From the NCBI GenBank assembly GCA_938044055.1, contig CALIQO010000304.1, positions 1-5,015 on the forward strand: a DNA stretch of 5,015 nucleotides, in the 5' to 3' direction. A program made the position numbers and the translations under genes. The notes below the pieces were generated by a model. That model was not told the origin of the DNA. It was given only the letters and a program-made list of their open reading frames with translations, and ran no database searches. Shown here piece by piece: positions 1 through 5,015 of this stretch (position 1 is its first letter; each line of letters begins with the position of its first letter). This stretch comes from an uncultured Saprospiraceae bacterium. Its GTDB lineage: Bacteria > Bacteroidota > Bacteroidia > Chitinophagales > Saprospiraceae.

Positions 1-1
1 C

Positions 2-1069
2 GATTACAAGCATACCAAGCTTATGAGTGATGCAGGAGTAGAGTTACACTTCTTCTATCAGGAAGGTGAGAAGACTAAAGAAAACTGGGAGATGCTCCCA
101 CAGATTATGAATAAAGCACTGAGTCAGATCAATAAGATGTATGGCGAATATCCATACCCTGTATATTACTTTATCCAAGGAGGAGATGGAGGAATGGAGT
201 ATCCTATGGGTACACTCATTACGGGTGAGCGATCACTAAGAAGTCTAGTAGGCGTAAGCATTCACGAATGGATGCATTCTTGGTATCACATGATTTTGGG
301 AACCAATGAAAGCTTACATCCATGGATGGATGAAGGGTTTACGTCTTATGCAACAGCGGAAATAGGAAATTACTTACGTCTCATTAAGGCCATGCCTGGA
401 GATTTTTCACTGAACCCGCATGCTGGCTCAGTAGTCGGATATGCTAACTTTATGAAATCAGGACAAGAAGAAGCCTTGTCTACCCACAGTGATCATTACA
501 ATACCAATCGTGCATACGGAGCAGGATCATATACTAAAGGACAGCTTTTCTTAAAACAGATTAGATCGATTATAGGTAACAAAGCTTTTGATAGAGCGAT
601 GCTCAGATACTTCGATACTTGGAAGTTTAAACATCCTAACCCTAATGATATTATACGCATTATGGAGAAAGAAAGTGACCTTGAACTGGACTGGTTTAAA
701 GAGCACTGGGTTTATACAACCAATCAGATTGATTATGCAGTTGATACTATGTATGCAGTCGGTTCACAGACGGTTGTAGAGTTGTCTAAGCCTGGTAGAA
801 TGCCTATGCCTCTAGATGTTACGGTAACCACTACAGATGGAAAGAAGATGGTTTACAATATTCCGCTAAGAATCATGAGAGGGGATAAGTCTAGCAACAG
901 TTCTGTATCGATGACTGTGTTGGAAGATTGGCCCTGGGTAGAAAATAGTTACACGATGAAGATTGATGTGCCTGCTTCTACGATTACCAGCGTTACTATA
1001 GACGAACAGATCTCTGTTGTAGATGTAGATAGAAGCAACAATGTCTTTCCGCGTGAGCCAGAGGAGTAA
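2..1069 (+). CDS. M1-family zinc metallopeptidase (aminopeptidase-like), C-terminal part
   Basis: This is the C-terminal portion of a gluzincin peptidase that most likely removes N-terminal residues from peptides. The frame is open to the left edge, and seven residues precede the first in-window ATG (base 23), so that ATG is probably internal and the true start lies outside. Numbering from it, the zinc site HEWMH is at residues 81-85, with the third ligand E104 exactly 18 residues after H85 in the context WMDEGF, the M1 signature. The substrate-binding motif, usually GxMEN, appears as GGMEY at 56-60. Y170 in SYTKG is the likely catalytic tyrosine. The remainder (about 180-348) is a helical then beta-rich C-terminal region. 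Family members are often 600 residues or more, so roughly half is missing. Bacteroidota homologues are commonly exported, but the N-terminus is not visible here. The gene converges on the rhomboid gene. Family assignment is firm; substrate and location are inference. Confidence 0.92.
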   Translation, partial: DYKHTKLMSDAGVELHFFYQEGEKTKENWEMLPQIMNKALSQINKMYGEYPYPVYYFIQGGDGGMEYPMGTLITGERSLRSLVGVSIHEWMHSWYHMILGTNESLHPWMDEGFTSYATAEIGNYLRLIKAMPGDFSLNPHAGSVVGYANFMKSGQEEALSTHSDHYNTNRAYGAGSYTKGQLFLKQIRSIIGNKAFDRAMLRYFDTWKFKHPNPNDIIRIMEKESDLELDWFKEHWVYTTNQIDYAVDTMYAVGSQTVVELSKPGRMPMPLDVTVTTTDGKKMVYNIPLRIMRGDKSSNSSVSMTVLEDWPWVENSYTMKIDVPASTITSVTIDEQISVVDVDRSNNVFPREPEE

Positions 1070-1094
1070 GTAACCCTTATTGATAAGTGCTTTC

Positions 1095-1118
1095 TGCCTT
1101 TCGGCAAATTGTTTTATT
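1095..1118 (+). terminator. Possible weak terminator hairpin after the M1 peptidase
   Basis: A 4-bp stem, TGCC (1095-1098) with GGCA (1103-1106), closes a four-base loop and is followed by a T-rich run around 1109-1118. It lies 25 bases past the peptidase stop. The stem is short for an intrinsic terminator. Read on the minus strand the loop is GAAA, a GNRA tetraloop, so it could instead matter for the opposite transcript. Weak call. Confidence 0.22.
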
Positions 1119-1127
1119 GTACATAAA

Positions 1128-1169
1128 CTGATCAAGAATGTTGTCCCGTATTAAGGAGCATTTGATCAG
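1128..1169. repeat. Perfect 8-bp inverted repeat in the convergent gap
   Basis: CTGATCAA at 1128-1135 is the exact reverse complement of TTGATCAG at 1162-1169, with a 26-base spacer. It sits between the convergent 3' ends of the M1 peptidase and rhomboid genes. Read on the minus strand, the second arm is followed by TTTATG, so a role in ending the rlmH-rhomboid transcript is possible. The long spacer makes it an unconvincing classical terminator. The repeat itself is certain; its function is not known. Confidence 0.5.
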
Positions 1170-1206
1170 CTCATTGTACTTAACGCAAGGTAGTTGGTTC
1201 TATGAA

Positions 1207-1836
1207 CTATCTTCCAGGCCCTTGCACATCCATAACCCTTTCTGCAAATAATGAAATGATTTCAGGATAAATAGCTATAGTCAATAGAACTCCAGCAATG
1301 GCTCCTGTAAAGTGTGCACTGTGGCCGATATTGTCCTTTGCATTGTTAATGGCCCATGAAGAATATGCCAAGTACAATACCCCAAATACGATGGCAGGAA
1401 TAGGAATCACAAAAAACAACTCCAACCACGACCATGGGGCAAATAATATAAAAGCAAATAAAATGGCAGATACAGCTCCACTAGCACCTATAGCAGAATA
1501 ATAGGGATTGTCCTTGTGCTTGATCTGACTAGGAATACTCGCAATAACAATAGATAGAATGTACAATAGAAGAAAGGCCATTCTACCCATCAATTCTCCG
1601 TGGATACTTATAAATACATTTTCTATCATTTCACCGAAAATATACAACACATACATATTGAAAATAAGGTGGACGAAATCTCCATGGACAAAACCAGAAG
1701 TCAGCAAGCGATACCACTCCTTATTCTTATCGCTTGAATAAGGATGGTGTTTTAACTTCCCGAATAATTCTCTGTTGTTAAATGCTTGGTATGAAATAAG
1801 GCTGGTGATTATAACTAGTATTATTGTTATGGACAT
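1207..1836 (-). CDS. Rhomboid-family intramembrane serine protease
   Basis: A 209-residue polytopic inner-membrane protein expected to cleave transmembrane substrates within the bilayer. About six hydrophobic segments are visible, near residues 1-19, 50-72, 86-103, 113-133, 137-157 and 172-190, matching the six-helix bacterial rhomboid core. Signature residues are present: H56 and N60 in HLIFN (helix 2, oxyanion region), the nucleophile S119 in GASG (117-120), and the partner H175 in AHFTGAIAG on the last helix, with the GxxxG-type spacing G178/G182. The catalytic dyad is therefore intact, so this is probably an active protease rather than a pseudo-rhomboid. The start ATG lies 12 bases after the rlmH stop on the same strand, so the two are probably co-transcribed. 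No Shine-Dalgarno sequence is seen, which is usual for Bacteroidota. The natural substrate cannot be told from sequence. Confidence 0.94.
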   Translation of the reverse strand: MSITIILVIITSLISYQAFNNRELFGKLKHHPYSSDKNKEWYRLLTSGFVHGDFVHLIFNMYVLYIFGEMIENVFISIHGELMGRMAFLLLYILSIVIASIPSQIKHKDNPYYSAIGASGAVSAILFAFILFAPWSWLELFFVIPIPAIVFGVLYLAYSSWAINNAKDNIGHSAHFTGAIAGVLLTIAIYPEIISLFAERVMDVQGPGR

Positions 1837-1848
1837 ATCGTATGCTTG

Positions 1849-2316
1849 TTATAGGTTGTGGTATTTTTCATTTCTAATTATGGTAAATGCTCTATAAATC
1901 TGTTCTACAAGAATAAGTCTTACCATCTGATGAGAATAAGTCATAGGTGATAGAGACAAGGTGAAATCGGCGCGTTCTTTTAAGTTATCATGAGCGCCGT
2001 ATGCACCGGCAATCAGAAAGATCATTCTTTTTCTACCATTCATCATCCATTTTTCAATTTTCTTAGAAAAAAGAATAGAAGAAAAGGTCTTACCTTTTTC
2101 ATCACAGAGAATAAGAAAATCATGGCTAGATAATTTATTTAGTACAACTTCAGATTCTAATCTTCTGAGGTCAGTCGGGGATTTAGTATTTTTTACATCT
2201 CTGATGGTGACTTCCTTGTACTTGATATAGTGCGGTATTTTCTTGCTGTACTTCTCGATCCCTTGTGACAGATACTTTTCATCTGTTTTCCCTATCCACC
2301 ATACTTCGAGATTCAT
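1849..2316 (-). CDS. rlmH: 23S rRNA (pseudouridine1915-N3)-methyltransferase RlmH
   Basis: A small SPOUT (trefoil-knot) methyltransferase that uses S-adenosylmethionine to methylate N3 of pseudouridine 1915 in helix 69 of 23S rRNA, acting on assembled ribosomes as a homodimer. The protein is 155 residues, the same length as E. coli RlmH. Visible hallmarks are an MNLEVWWIGK N-terminus, the strand and loop FLIAGAYG at 100-107 (cofactor loop, glycines 104 and 107), and a C-terminal knot segment with VRLILVEQIYRAFTI (132-146) ending in NEKYHNL. The ATG at 2316 was chosen because the family begins there; the frame stays open for 56 more codons (to 2484), but that extension is unlike any RlmH. The C-terminal tail ends YHN rather than the YHR seen in E. 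coli. The gene leads a two-gene unit with the rhomboid protease. Confidence 0.96.
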   Translation of the reverse strand: MNLEVWWIGKTDEKYLSQGIEKYSKKIPHYIKYKEVTIRDVKNTKSPTDLRRLESEVVLNKLSSHDFLILCDEKGKTFSSILFSKKIEKWMMNGRKRMIFLIAGAYGAHDNLKERADFTLSLSPMTYSHQMVRLILVEQIYRAFTIIRNEKYHNL

Positions 2317-2343
2317 TTCACTTGAGATTAGAAAATTAAAATA

Positions 2344-2373
2344 ATAAAATATTATCACACGGATAGCAAGCAA
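2344..2373 (-). promoter_or_regulatory. Candidate promoter for rlmH-rhomboid
   Basis: On the minus strand, TTG (2373-2371) is followed after 19 bases by TATTTTAT (2351-2344), resembling the Bacteroidota -33/-7 pattern TTG-N19-TAnnTTTG with two mismatches at the end of the -7 box. Transcription would start about 20 bases before the chosen rlmH ATG at 2316, which also supports that start over the upstream one at 2484. The region is AT-rich, so chance matches are likely. Confidence 0.35.
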
Positions 2374-2576
2374 CAGTCGGATAAACGCAGATTCTTGCCT
2401 CCATATAATTAAGCAGAATAAAGAAAGTACAGAGGCATTTTCCCTAGGTTTTAGTTGAACTGACTGTTGTAAATCACTGATCATCAGCCATTCAAAGGTA
2501 AGAAATAGGACGATTCTCCATTCGGACTTTTATTAAAGAAATACATTACTTTTTGTAATTGCAGCACTAGGATTTT

Positions 2577-2606
2577 TTGATAAAAGGATTCGATGTTATA
2601 GATTTA
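2577..2606 (+). promoter_or_regulatory. Candidate promoter for the Nudix regulator (and perhaps the reductase)
   Basis: TTG at 2577-2579 is followed after exactly 19 bases by TAGATTTA at 2599-2606, differing from the Bacteroidota -7 consensus TAnnTTTG only at the last base. The predicted transcription start is near 2613, leaving a leader of about 77 bases before the ATG at 2690. This is the better of the two promoter candidates in the window. Confidence 0.45.
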
Positions 2607-2611
2607 GGCAT

Positions 2612-2659
2612 ATTATGGGTGGTCTCTTAATAAATTAGCGTATTTCAAGCACCTATAAT
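2612..2659 (+). repeat. 10-bp inverted repeat in the regulator's leader (possible operator or RNA hairpin)
   Basis: ATTATGGGTG (2612-2621) and CACCTATAAT (2650-2659) are complementary over 10 positions, nine Watson-Crick and one G-T, with a 28-base spacer. The left arm begins at about the predicted transcription start. As DNA it could be a pair of half-sites bound by the adjacent regulator, causing looping or a roadblock. As RNA it could form a long-loop hairpin in the leader. The complementarity is seen directly; the role is inference. Confidence 0.4.
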
Positions 2660-2689
2660 GTTGTGTTGCGCTGTAATTAAAATCAGTCT

Positions 2690-3418
2690 ATGGGCGATGT
2701 TTTAGCTGAGCAAGATGGAAATATCAATATTCATATGTCTCACCTTAATGAAACCATTCCTTTTATCCTTTCTTTGGATTGTGTAATATTTGGTTACGAT
2801 GAAGAGTCACTTAAGATTCTTCTTCTAGAATGTCTTATGCCTCCATTCGAGGGATTGCCCTCTCTTGTCGGGGATCTAGTCAAGCCAGATGAAAATTTTC
2901 AGCAATCTGCTAATCGGATCCTTAAGAAAAGAACAGGACTAAGTGACCTCTATATGGAACAAGTCGCTACCTTCTCAGAAGTAAATAGGCATCCCCTCGG
3001 AAGGATAGTTAGTACGGCGTATTATAGCTTGGTGAAAGTCGATGAGATGAATGTAGACCCATCCCTTAATGGAGCTTTCTGGTTAGATGTCAATGACATT
3101 GGTGATTTGGCATTTGACCACAACCAGATTTTCGAGGTTTGCTATGAGCGTTTAAAAAGGACGTTAAGAGAAAAACCGATCGGATTTTCATTGCTTCCAG
3201 AAAGATTTACCCTGAAACAACTTCAAGCATTGTATGAAGTAATTCTAGGAATAAAACTGGATAAACGAAATTTCAGAAGGAAACTTAGATCCCTTGAAAT
3301 CCTCATCGAGCACGAAGAATCAGAAACGGATGTTGCCCACCGTCCTGCGAAGTTATATTCTTTCAATAAGGAATTGTATTACGCCCGCAGAAGCGAAGGT
3401 CTTAATTTCGATTTATAG
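2690..3418 (+). CDS. Nudix-domain transcriptional regulator with C-terminal winged helix (NrtR/AraR-like)
   Basis: A predicted cytoplasmic DNA-binding regulator of 242 residues. Residues about 20-160 form a Nudix fold, with the Nudix-box equivalent at about 61-84. Residues about 165-235 match the winged-helix domain that follows Nudix in this family, with FTLKQLQALYEVILG (173-187) and LDKRNFRRKL (190-199). The catalytic motif REUxEExGU reads R76-I77-L78-K79-K80-R81-T82-G83-L84, so the metal-binding glutamates expected at 77, 80 and 81 are gone. Only E68 of the upstream part remains. The Nudix domain is therefore probably a ligand sensor and not a hydrolase. Characterised relatives are NrtR, which binds ADP-ribose, and AraR of Bacteroides, which responds to arabinose. 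The ligand here is unknown. The ATG at 2690 gives the longest product; ATG at 2735 (residue 16, just before the Nudix fold) is an alternative. The MDR reductase follows after 83 bases and is the likeliest target. Confidence 0.88.
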   Translation: MGDVLAEQDGNINIHMSHLNETIPFILSLDCVIFGYDEESLKILLLECLMPPFEGLPSLVGDLVKPDENFQQSANRILKKRTGLSDLYMEQVATFSEVNRHPLGRIVSTAYYSLVKVDEMNVDPSLNGAFWLDVNDIGDLAFDHNQIFEVCYERLKRTLREKPIGFSLLPERFTLKQLQALYEVILGIKLDKRNFRRKLRSLEILIEHEESETDVAHRPAKLYSFNKELYYARRSEGLNFDL

Positions 3419-3433
3419 GGATTCAATCTTAAG

Positions 3434-3470
3434 TTCCTTGGAGTATCCAGTTTCTACAATATTCCTTGGA
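3434..3470 (+). repeat. Short direct repeat upstream of the reductase
   Basis: TTCCTTGGA occurs at 3434-3442 and again at 3462-3470, a 28-base period, inside the 83-base gap before the reductase. The first copy overlaps a small hairpin, TGGA-GTA-TCCA (3439-3449). The spacing is near 2.7 helical turns, so the two copies would not lie on quite the same face of the helix. It may be a regulator site or coincidence. No matching copy was noticed upstream of the regulator gene itself. Confidence 0.3.
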
Positions 3471-3501
3471 TCTATTTATGCTTTAATTTCAATCATTGTA
3501 T

Positions 3502-4542
3502 ATGGACCTCATTAATAGACAATGGACAGTTGCAGAACATCCTATTTCTGAATTAGTAGAGAAGCACTTTAAGTATCAGGAATCAAGTGTCTCTAAGCTT
3601 GTAGAGGGTGAAGTCTTATTGAAAACCCATTACTTAAATATTGCTCCAGTAATGCGCATGTACATGATGAAAGGAGGCGCAGGAATTTCACGCGAGAAGC
3701 ATCTTAAGATAGGAGAGGTAATTCATGGAAGAGGGATTGCAGAGGTATTAGAATCGTTTCATCCAGATTACCAAGTAGGAGACTTCGTTCATGGGCAGAT
3801 AGGGTGGCAGACCTATAAGGTTTCACAGATGAAACAAGAAGAACGGTTTATCAAAATGAAAAAAAGAAACCTACCAGTTCATTATGGATTATCGGCACTA
3901 GGCATGACAGGTTATTCTGCGTATTGTGGATTTATGGATAGAGGTCAGCCTCATGCAGGAGATACTGTCTTGGTTTCAGGAGCTGCTGGTGGAGTCGGTT
4001 CTTTAGTTATACAGATTGCCAAAGCTATAGGATGTAAGAAAGTTGTTGGTATCGCTGGAGGTCCTGAGAAATGTGCCATCGCAATGTCCTTAGGAGCAGA
4101 TGATATGATAGATTATAAGAAAGACGACATCGAGTCTAAGTTAGATGAATATATGCCAGAAGGCTTCGATGTATTTTTCGATAACGTAGGAGGGGCCATT
4201 TTAGAATCTTCATTGAATTTCATGAAAAGAGGAGCCAGAGTCGTTTTATGTGGAGGGATATCTGAGTATACCTTACCTGTGAGACCTATCCCTCAGAACA
4301 TCATGTCAATTAGATCTAAGGCAGCAAGTATTCTTGGTTTTCTGGTGTACAACCATACACATCAGTTTTCTGAAGCTGAGGATAAAATGGCAGGCTGGAT
4401 TACCGATAATAAGCTATCTCCGTTAGTAGATATGGTAGATGGTTTTGATAAAATGCCTGAAGCATTGATGGGGCTATACTCTGGCACCAATATCGGAAAA
4501 CGCATTGTCAAAGTCATCGATGGACCCGAAGTCCTGTATTGA
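3502..4542 (+). CDS. NADP-dependent MDR oxidoreductase, zinc-independent (prostaglandin/LTB4 reductase-like, CurA-type)
   Basis: A 346-residue cytoplasmic enzyme of the medium-chain dehydrogenase/reductase superfamily, in the branch that reduces the C=C bond of enones and related alkenals with NADPH (leukotriene B4 12-hydroxydehydrogenase/prostaglandin reductase; E. coli CurA is about the same size). An N-terminal GroES-like domain (about 1-125) lacks the cysteine/histidine zinc ligands of alcohol dehydrogenases. The Rossmann domain starts at VLVSGAAGGVGS (156-167), with the glycine-rich GAAGGVG at 160-166. FDNVGG (226-231) and LCGGISEY (249-256) are typical of this branch, as is GTNIGKRIVKV near the C-terminus. 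The usual VDPYMR stretch near residue 50 reads IAPVMR. An in-frame TTG at 3496 would add two residues, but the ATG at 3502 is the natural start; no Shine-Dalgarno is visible. It is probably co-transcribed with, or controlled by, the upstream Nudix regulator. The physiological substrate is unknown. Confidence 0.92.
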   Translation: MDLINRQWTVAEHPISELVEKHFKYQESSVSKLVEGEVLLKTHYLNIAPVMRMYMMKGGAGISREKHLKIGEVIHGRGIAEVLESFHPDYQVGDFVHGQIGWQTYKVSQMKQEERFIKMKKRNLPVHYGLSALGMTGYSAYCGFMDRGQPHAGDTVLVSGAAGGVGSLVIQIAKAIGCKKVVGIAGGPEKCAIAMSLGADDMIDYKKDDIESKLDEYMPEGFDVFFDNVGGAILESSLNFMKRGARVVLCGGISEYTLPVRPIPQNIMSIRSKAASILGFLVYNHTHQFSEAEDKMAGWITDNKLSPLVDMVDGFDKMPEALMGLYSGTNIGKRIVKVIDGPEVLY

Positions 4543-4546
4543 TGTA

Positions 4547-4565
4547 TGAACAATATTGTAGTTCA
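4547..4565. terminator. Possible small hairpin between convergent genes
   Basis: TGAAC (4547-4551) pairs with GTTCA (4561-4565) around a nine-base loop in the 24-base gap between the reductase stop and the barrel-protein stop. The stem is short and AT-rich and has no T-run on either side, so a termination role is only a guess. Confidence 0.15.
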
Positions 4566-4566
4566 A

Positions 4567-5015
4567 TCACCACTTAACTACGATTCCTCCTTGTACCTGA
4601 AGTGGGTATCTCTGGTAACCCTGTAAGAAGCGATTGTCTTTATCAAGAAGATTCATCCCTTTAATGTACACACCTATTTTTTCTGCAGGATAATAGGTTG
4701 CTTCTATACTTAAGTCTATGATCTCTGATAACGAGCTTGTCCCTTCTCTTTCAGATACGGTTACCGCATCTCTGAAGTGCAAGTCTGAACGCAGTGAAAA
4801 CTTATTCTCCAGCAAGGACACAGATGAGAATACATTAACTACCAGCTGTGGGATATGAAACAATTGATCCACGGAGGCATTGCGATAGATGTTATAATTC
4901 GCATCACCACCTATTGATACACCATTTTCCAGTGTATAAGCCAGACTTCCTTCTAAGAAAATTGCTTCAGCATCAATGGCTTCAGCTGTAAAGCGACCTA
5001 AGCTATCTGTCAGTG
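4567..5015 (-). CDS. TonB-dependent-receptor-like outer-membrane beta-barrel protein, C-terminal part
   Basis: The frame is open from the right edge (first complete codon at 5013) to the TGA at 4567-4569, giving 148 visible C-terminal residues. An in-frame GTG at 4872 is not a credible start because the same pattern continues upstream of it. The sequence shows alternating polar/hydrophobic beta-strands separated by turns, for example EAIFLEGSLAYTL, NVFSSVSLLENKFSLRSDL and IIDLSIEATYYP. It ends with a motif typical of the last strands of Bacteroidota TonB-dependent receptors and related barrels: KIGVYIKGMNLLDKDN, then a YQRYPLQ stretch, then QVQGGIVVKW with a terminal aromatic residue, the usual signal for barrel insertion by BamA. 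The plug domain, TonB box and signal peptide would lie outside the window, so a non-TonB barrel of similar architecture cannot be excluded. Substrate is unknown. The gene converges on the reductase with only 24 bases between stops. Confidence 0.75.
   Translation of the reverse strand, partial: LTDSLGRFTAEAIDAEAIFLEGSLAYTLENGVSIGGDANYNIYRNASVDQLFHIPQLVVNVFSSVSLLENKFSLRSDLHFRDAVTVSEREGTSSLSEIIDLSIEATYYPAEKIGVYIKGMNLLDKDNRFLQGYQRYPLQVQGGIVVKW

Larger units (their letters stand above)
2317..2689. other. Divergent intergenic control region between rlmH and the Nudix regulator
   Basis: This is 373 bases of AT-rich DNA between divergently transcribed genes. It holds the two candidate promoters and the inverted repeat listed separately, plus a small AT-rich palindrome, ATTAC (2545-2549) and GTAAT (2555-2559) with a five-T spacer. 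The open frame that runs leftward through 2317-2484 into rlmH resembles no protein I recognise and is best read as untranslated. I see no tRNA, riboswitch or small-RNA signature. Confidence 0.6.

Noticed and set aside
866..1135. Minus-strand open frame opposite the M1 peptidase 3' end
   Set aside because: It is antisense to a well-supported coding region and shows no recognisable motif.
1070..1206. Possible small RNA gene in the convergent gap
   Set aside because: Only short stems are present and there is no promoter-like element or strong terminator, so a transcript cannot be supported.
2317..2484. Extra N-terminal region of the rlmH frame, possibly a membrane-anchored extension
   Set aside because: The segment has a hydrophobic patch, but RlmH is a soluble protein of about 155 residues. 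The AT-rich stretch carries a promoter-like element and makes better sense as untranslated DNA.
2654..2663. TATAAT hexamer ahead of the regulator as a -10 box
   Set aside because: No suitable -35 or -33 element lies at the right distance, and the TTG-N19-TAGATTTA element upstream fits the host pattern better.
3496..3501. TTG start two codons before the reductase ATG
   Set aside because: The adjacent in-frame ATG at 3502 is the better start, and nothing favours the TTG.
3294..3515. Small plus-strand open frame bridging the regulator and the reductase
   Set aside because: It overlaps the regulator's 3' end in another frame and enters the reductase; its composition looks like an out-of-frame shadow and it matches no family I know.
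4570..4872. A separate small 101-residue protein starting at GTG 4872
   Set aside because: The same frame is open to the right edge with the same beta-strand pattern, so this is the tail of a larger barrel protein.
1..5015. Defence system, prophage, CRISPR array or transposon
   Set aside because: All six genes are ordinary housekeeping or metabolic families. I saw no spaced repeat array, transposase, integrase or toxin-antitoxin-like pair.

Overview
The window looks like ordinary chromosomal DNA from a low-to-moderate GC member of the Bacteroidota, probably a marine or environmental Cytophagales-type bacterium (class-level placement is inference). Pointers are the C-terminal end of a TonB-dependent-receptor-like outer-membrane barrel, a Nudix-type transcriptional regulator of the kind common in Bacteroidota, an M1 peptidase with the variant GGMEYP motif, the absence of clear Shine-Dalgarno sequences before any start, and two candidate promoters close to the Bacteroidota pattern TTG-N19-TAnnTTTG.

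Layout, left to right. (1) 2-1069, plus strand: the C-terminal part of an M1-family zinc metallopeptidase, cut by the left edge. (2) 1070-1206: a convergent intergenic gap with a small GNRA-type hairpin, an 8-bp inverted repeat and an imperfect direct repeat. (3) 1207-2316, minus strand: a two-gene unit, rlmH (ribosomal RNA methyltransferase) followed after 12 bases by a rhomboid intramembrane protease. The rlmH start is placed at 2316, not at the far end of the longer open frame. (4) 2317-2689: a 373-base divergent control region with a candidate promoter for each side and a 10-bp inverted repeat just downstream of the predicted rightward promoter. (5) 2690-4542, plus strand: a Nudix-fold winged-helix regulator whose catalytic glutamates are replaced, followed after 83 bases by a zinc-independent NADP(H)-dependent MDR oxidoreductase. 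(6) 4567 to the right edge, minus strand: the C-terminus of an outer-membrane beta-barrel protein, convergent with the oxidoreductase and separated by 24 bases.

Functional links are modest. rlmH and the rhomboid gene are probably co-transcribed, although their products have no obvious shared task. The Nudix regulator and the MDR reductase are a plausible regulator-target pair, with the regulator sensing a small metabolite. I found no RNA genes, CRISPR array, insertion sequence or phage-like segment, and nothing that amounts to a convincing new system. The most checkable leads are the apparently non-catalytic Nudix sensor, its inverted-repeat leader, and its link to the reductase.
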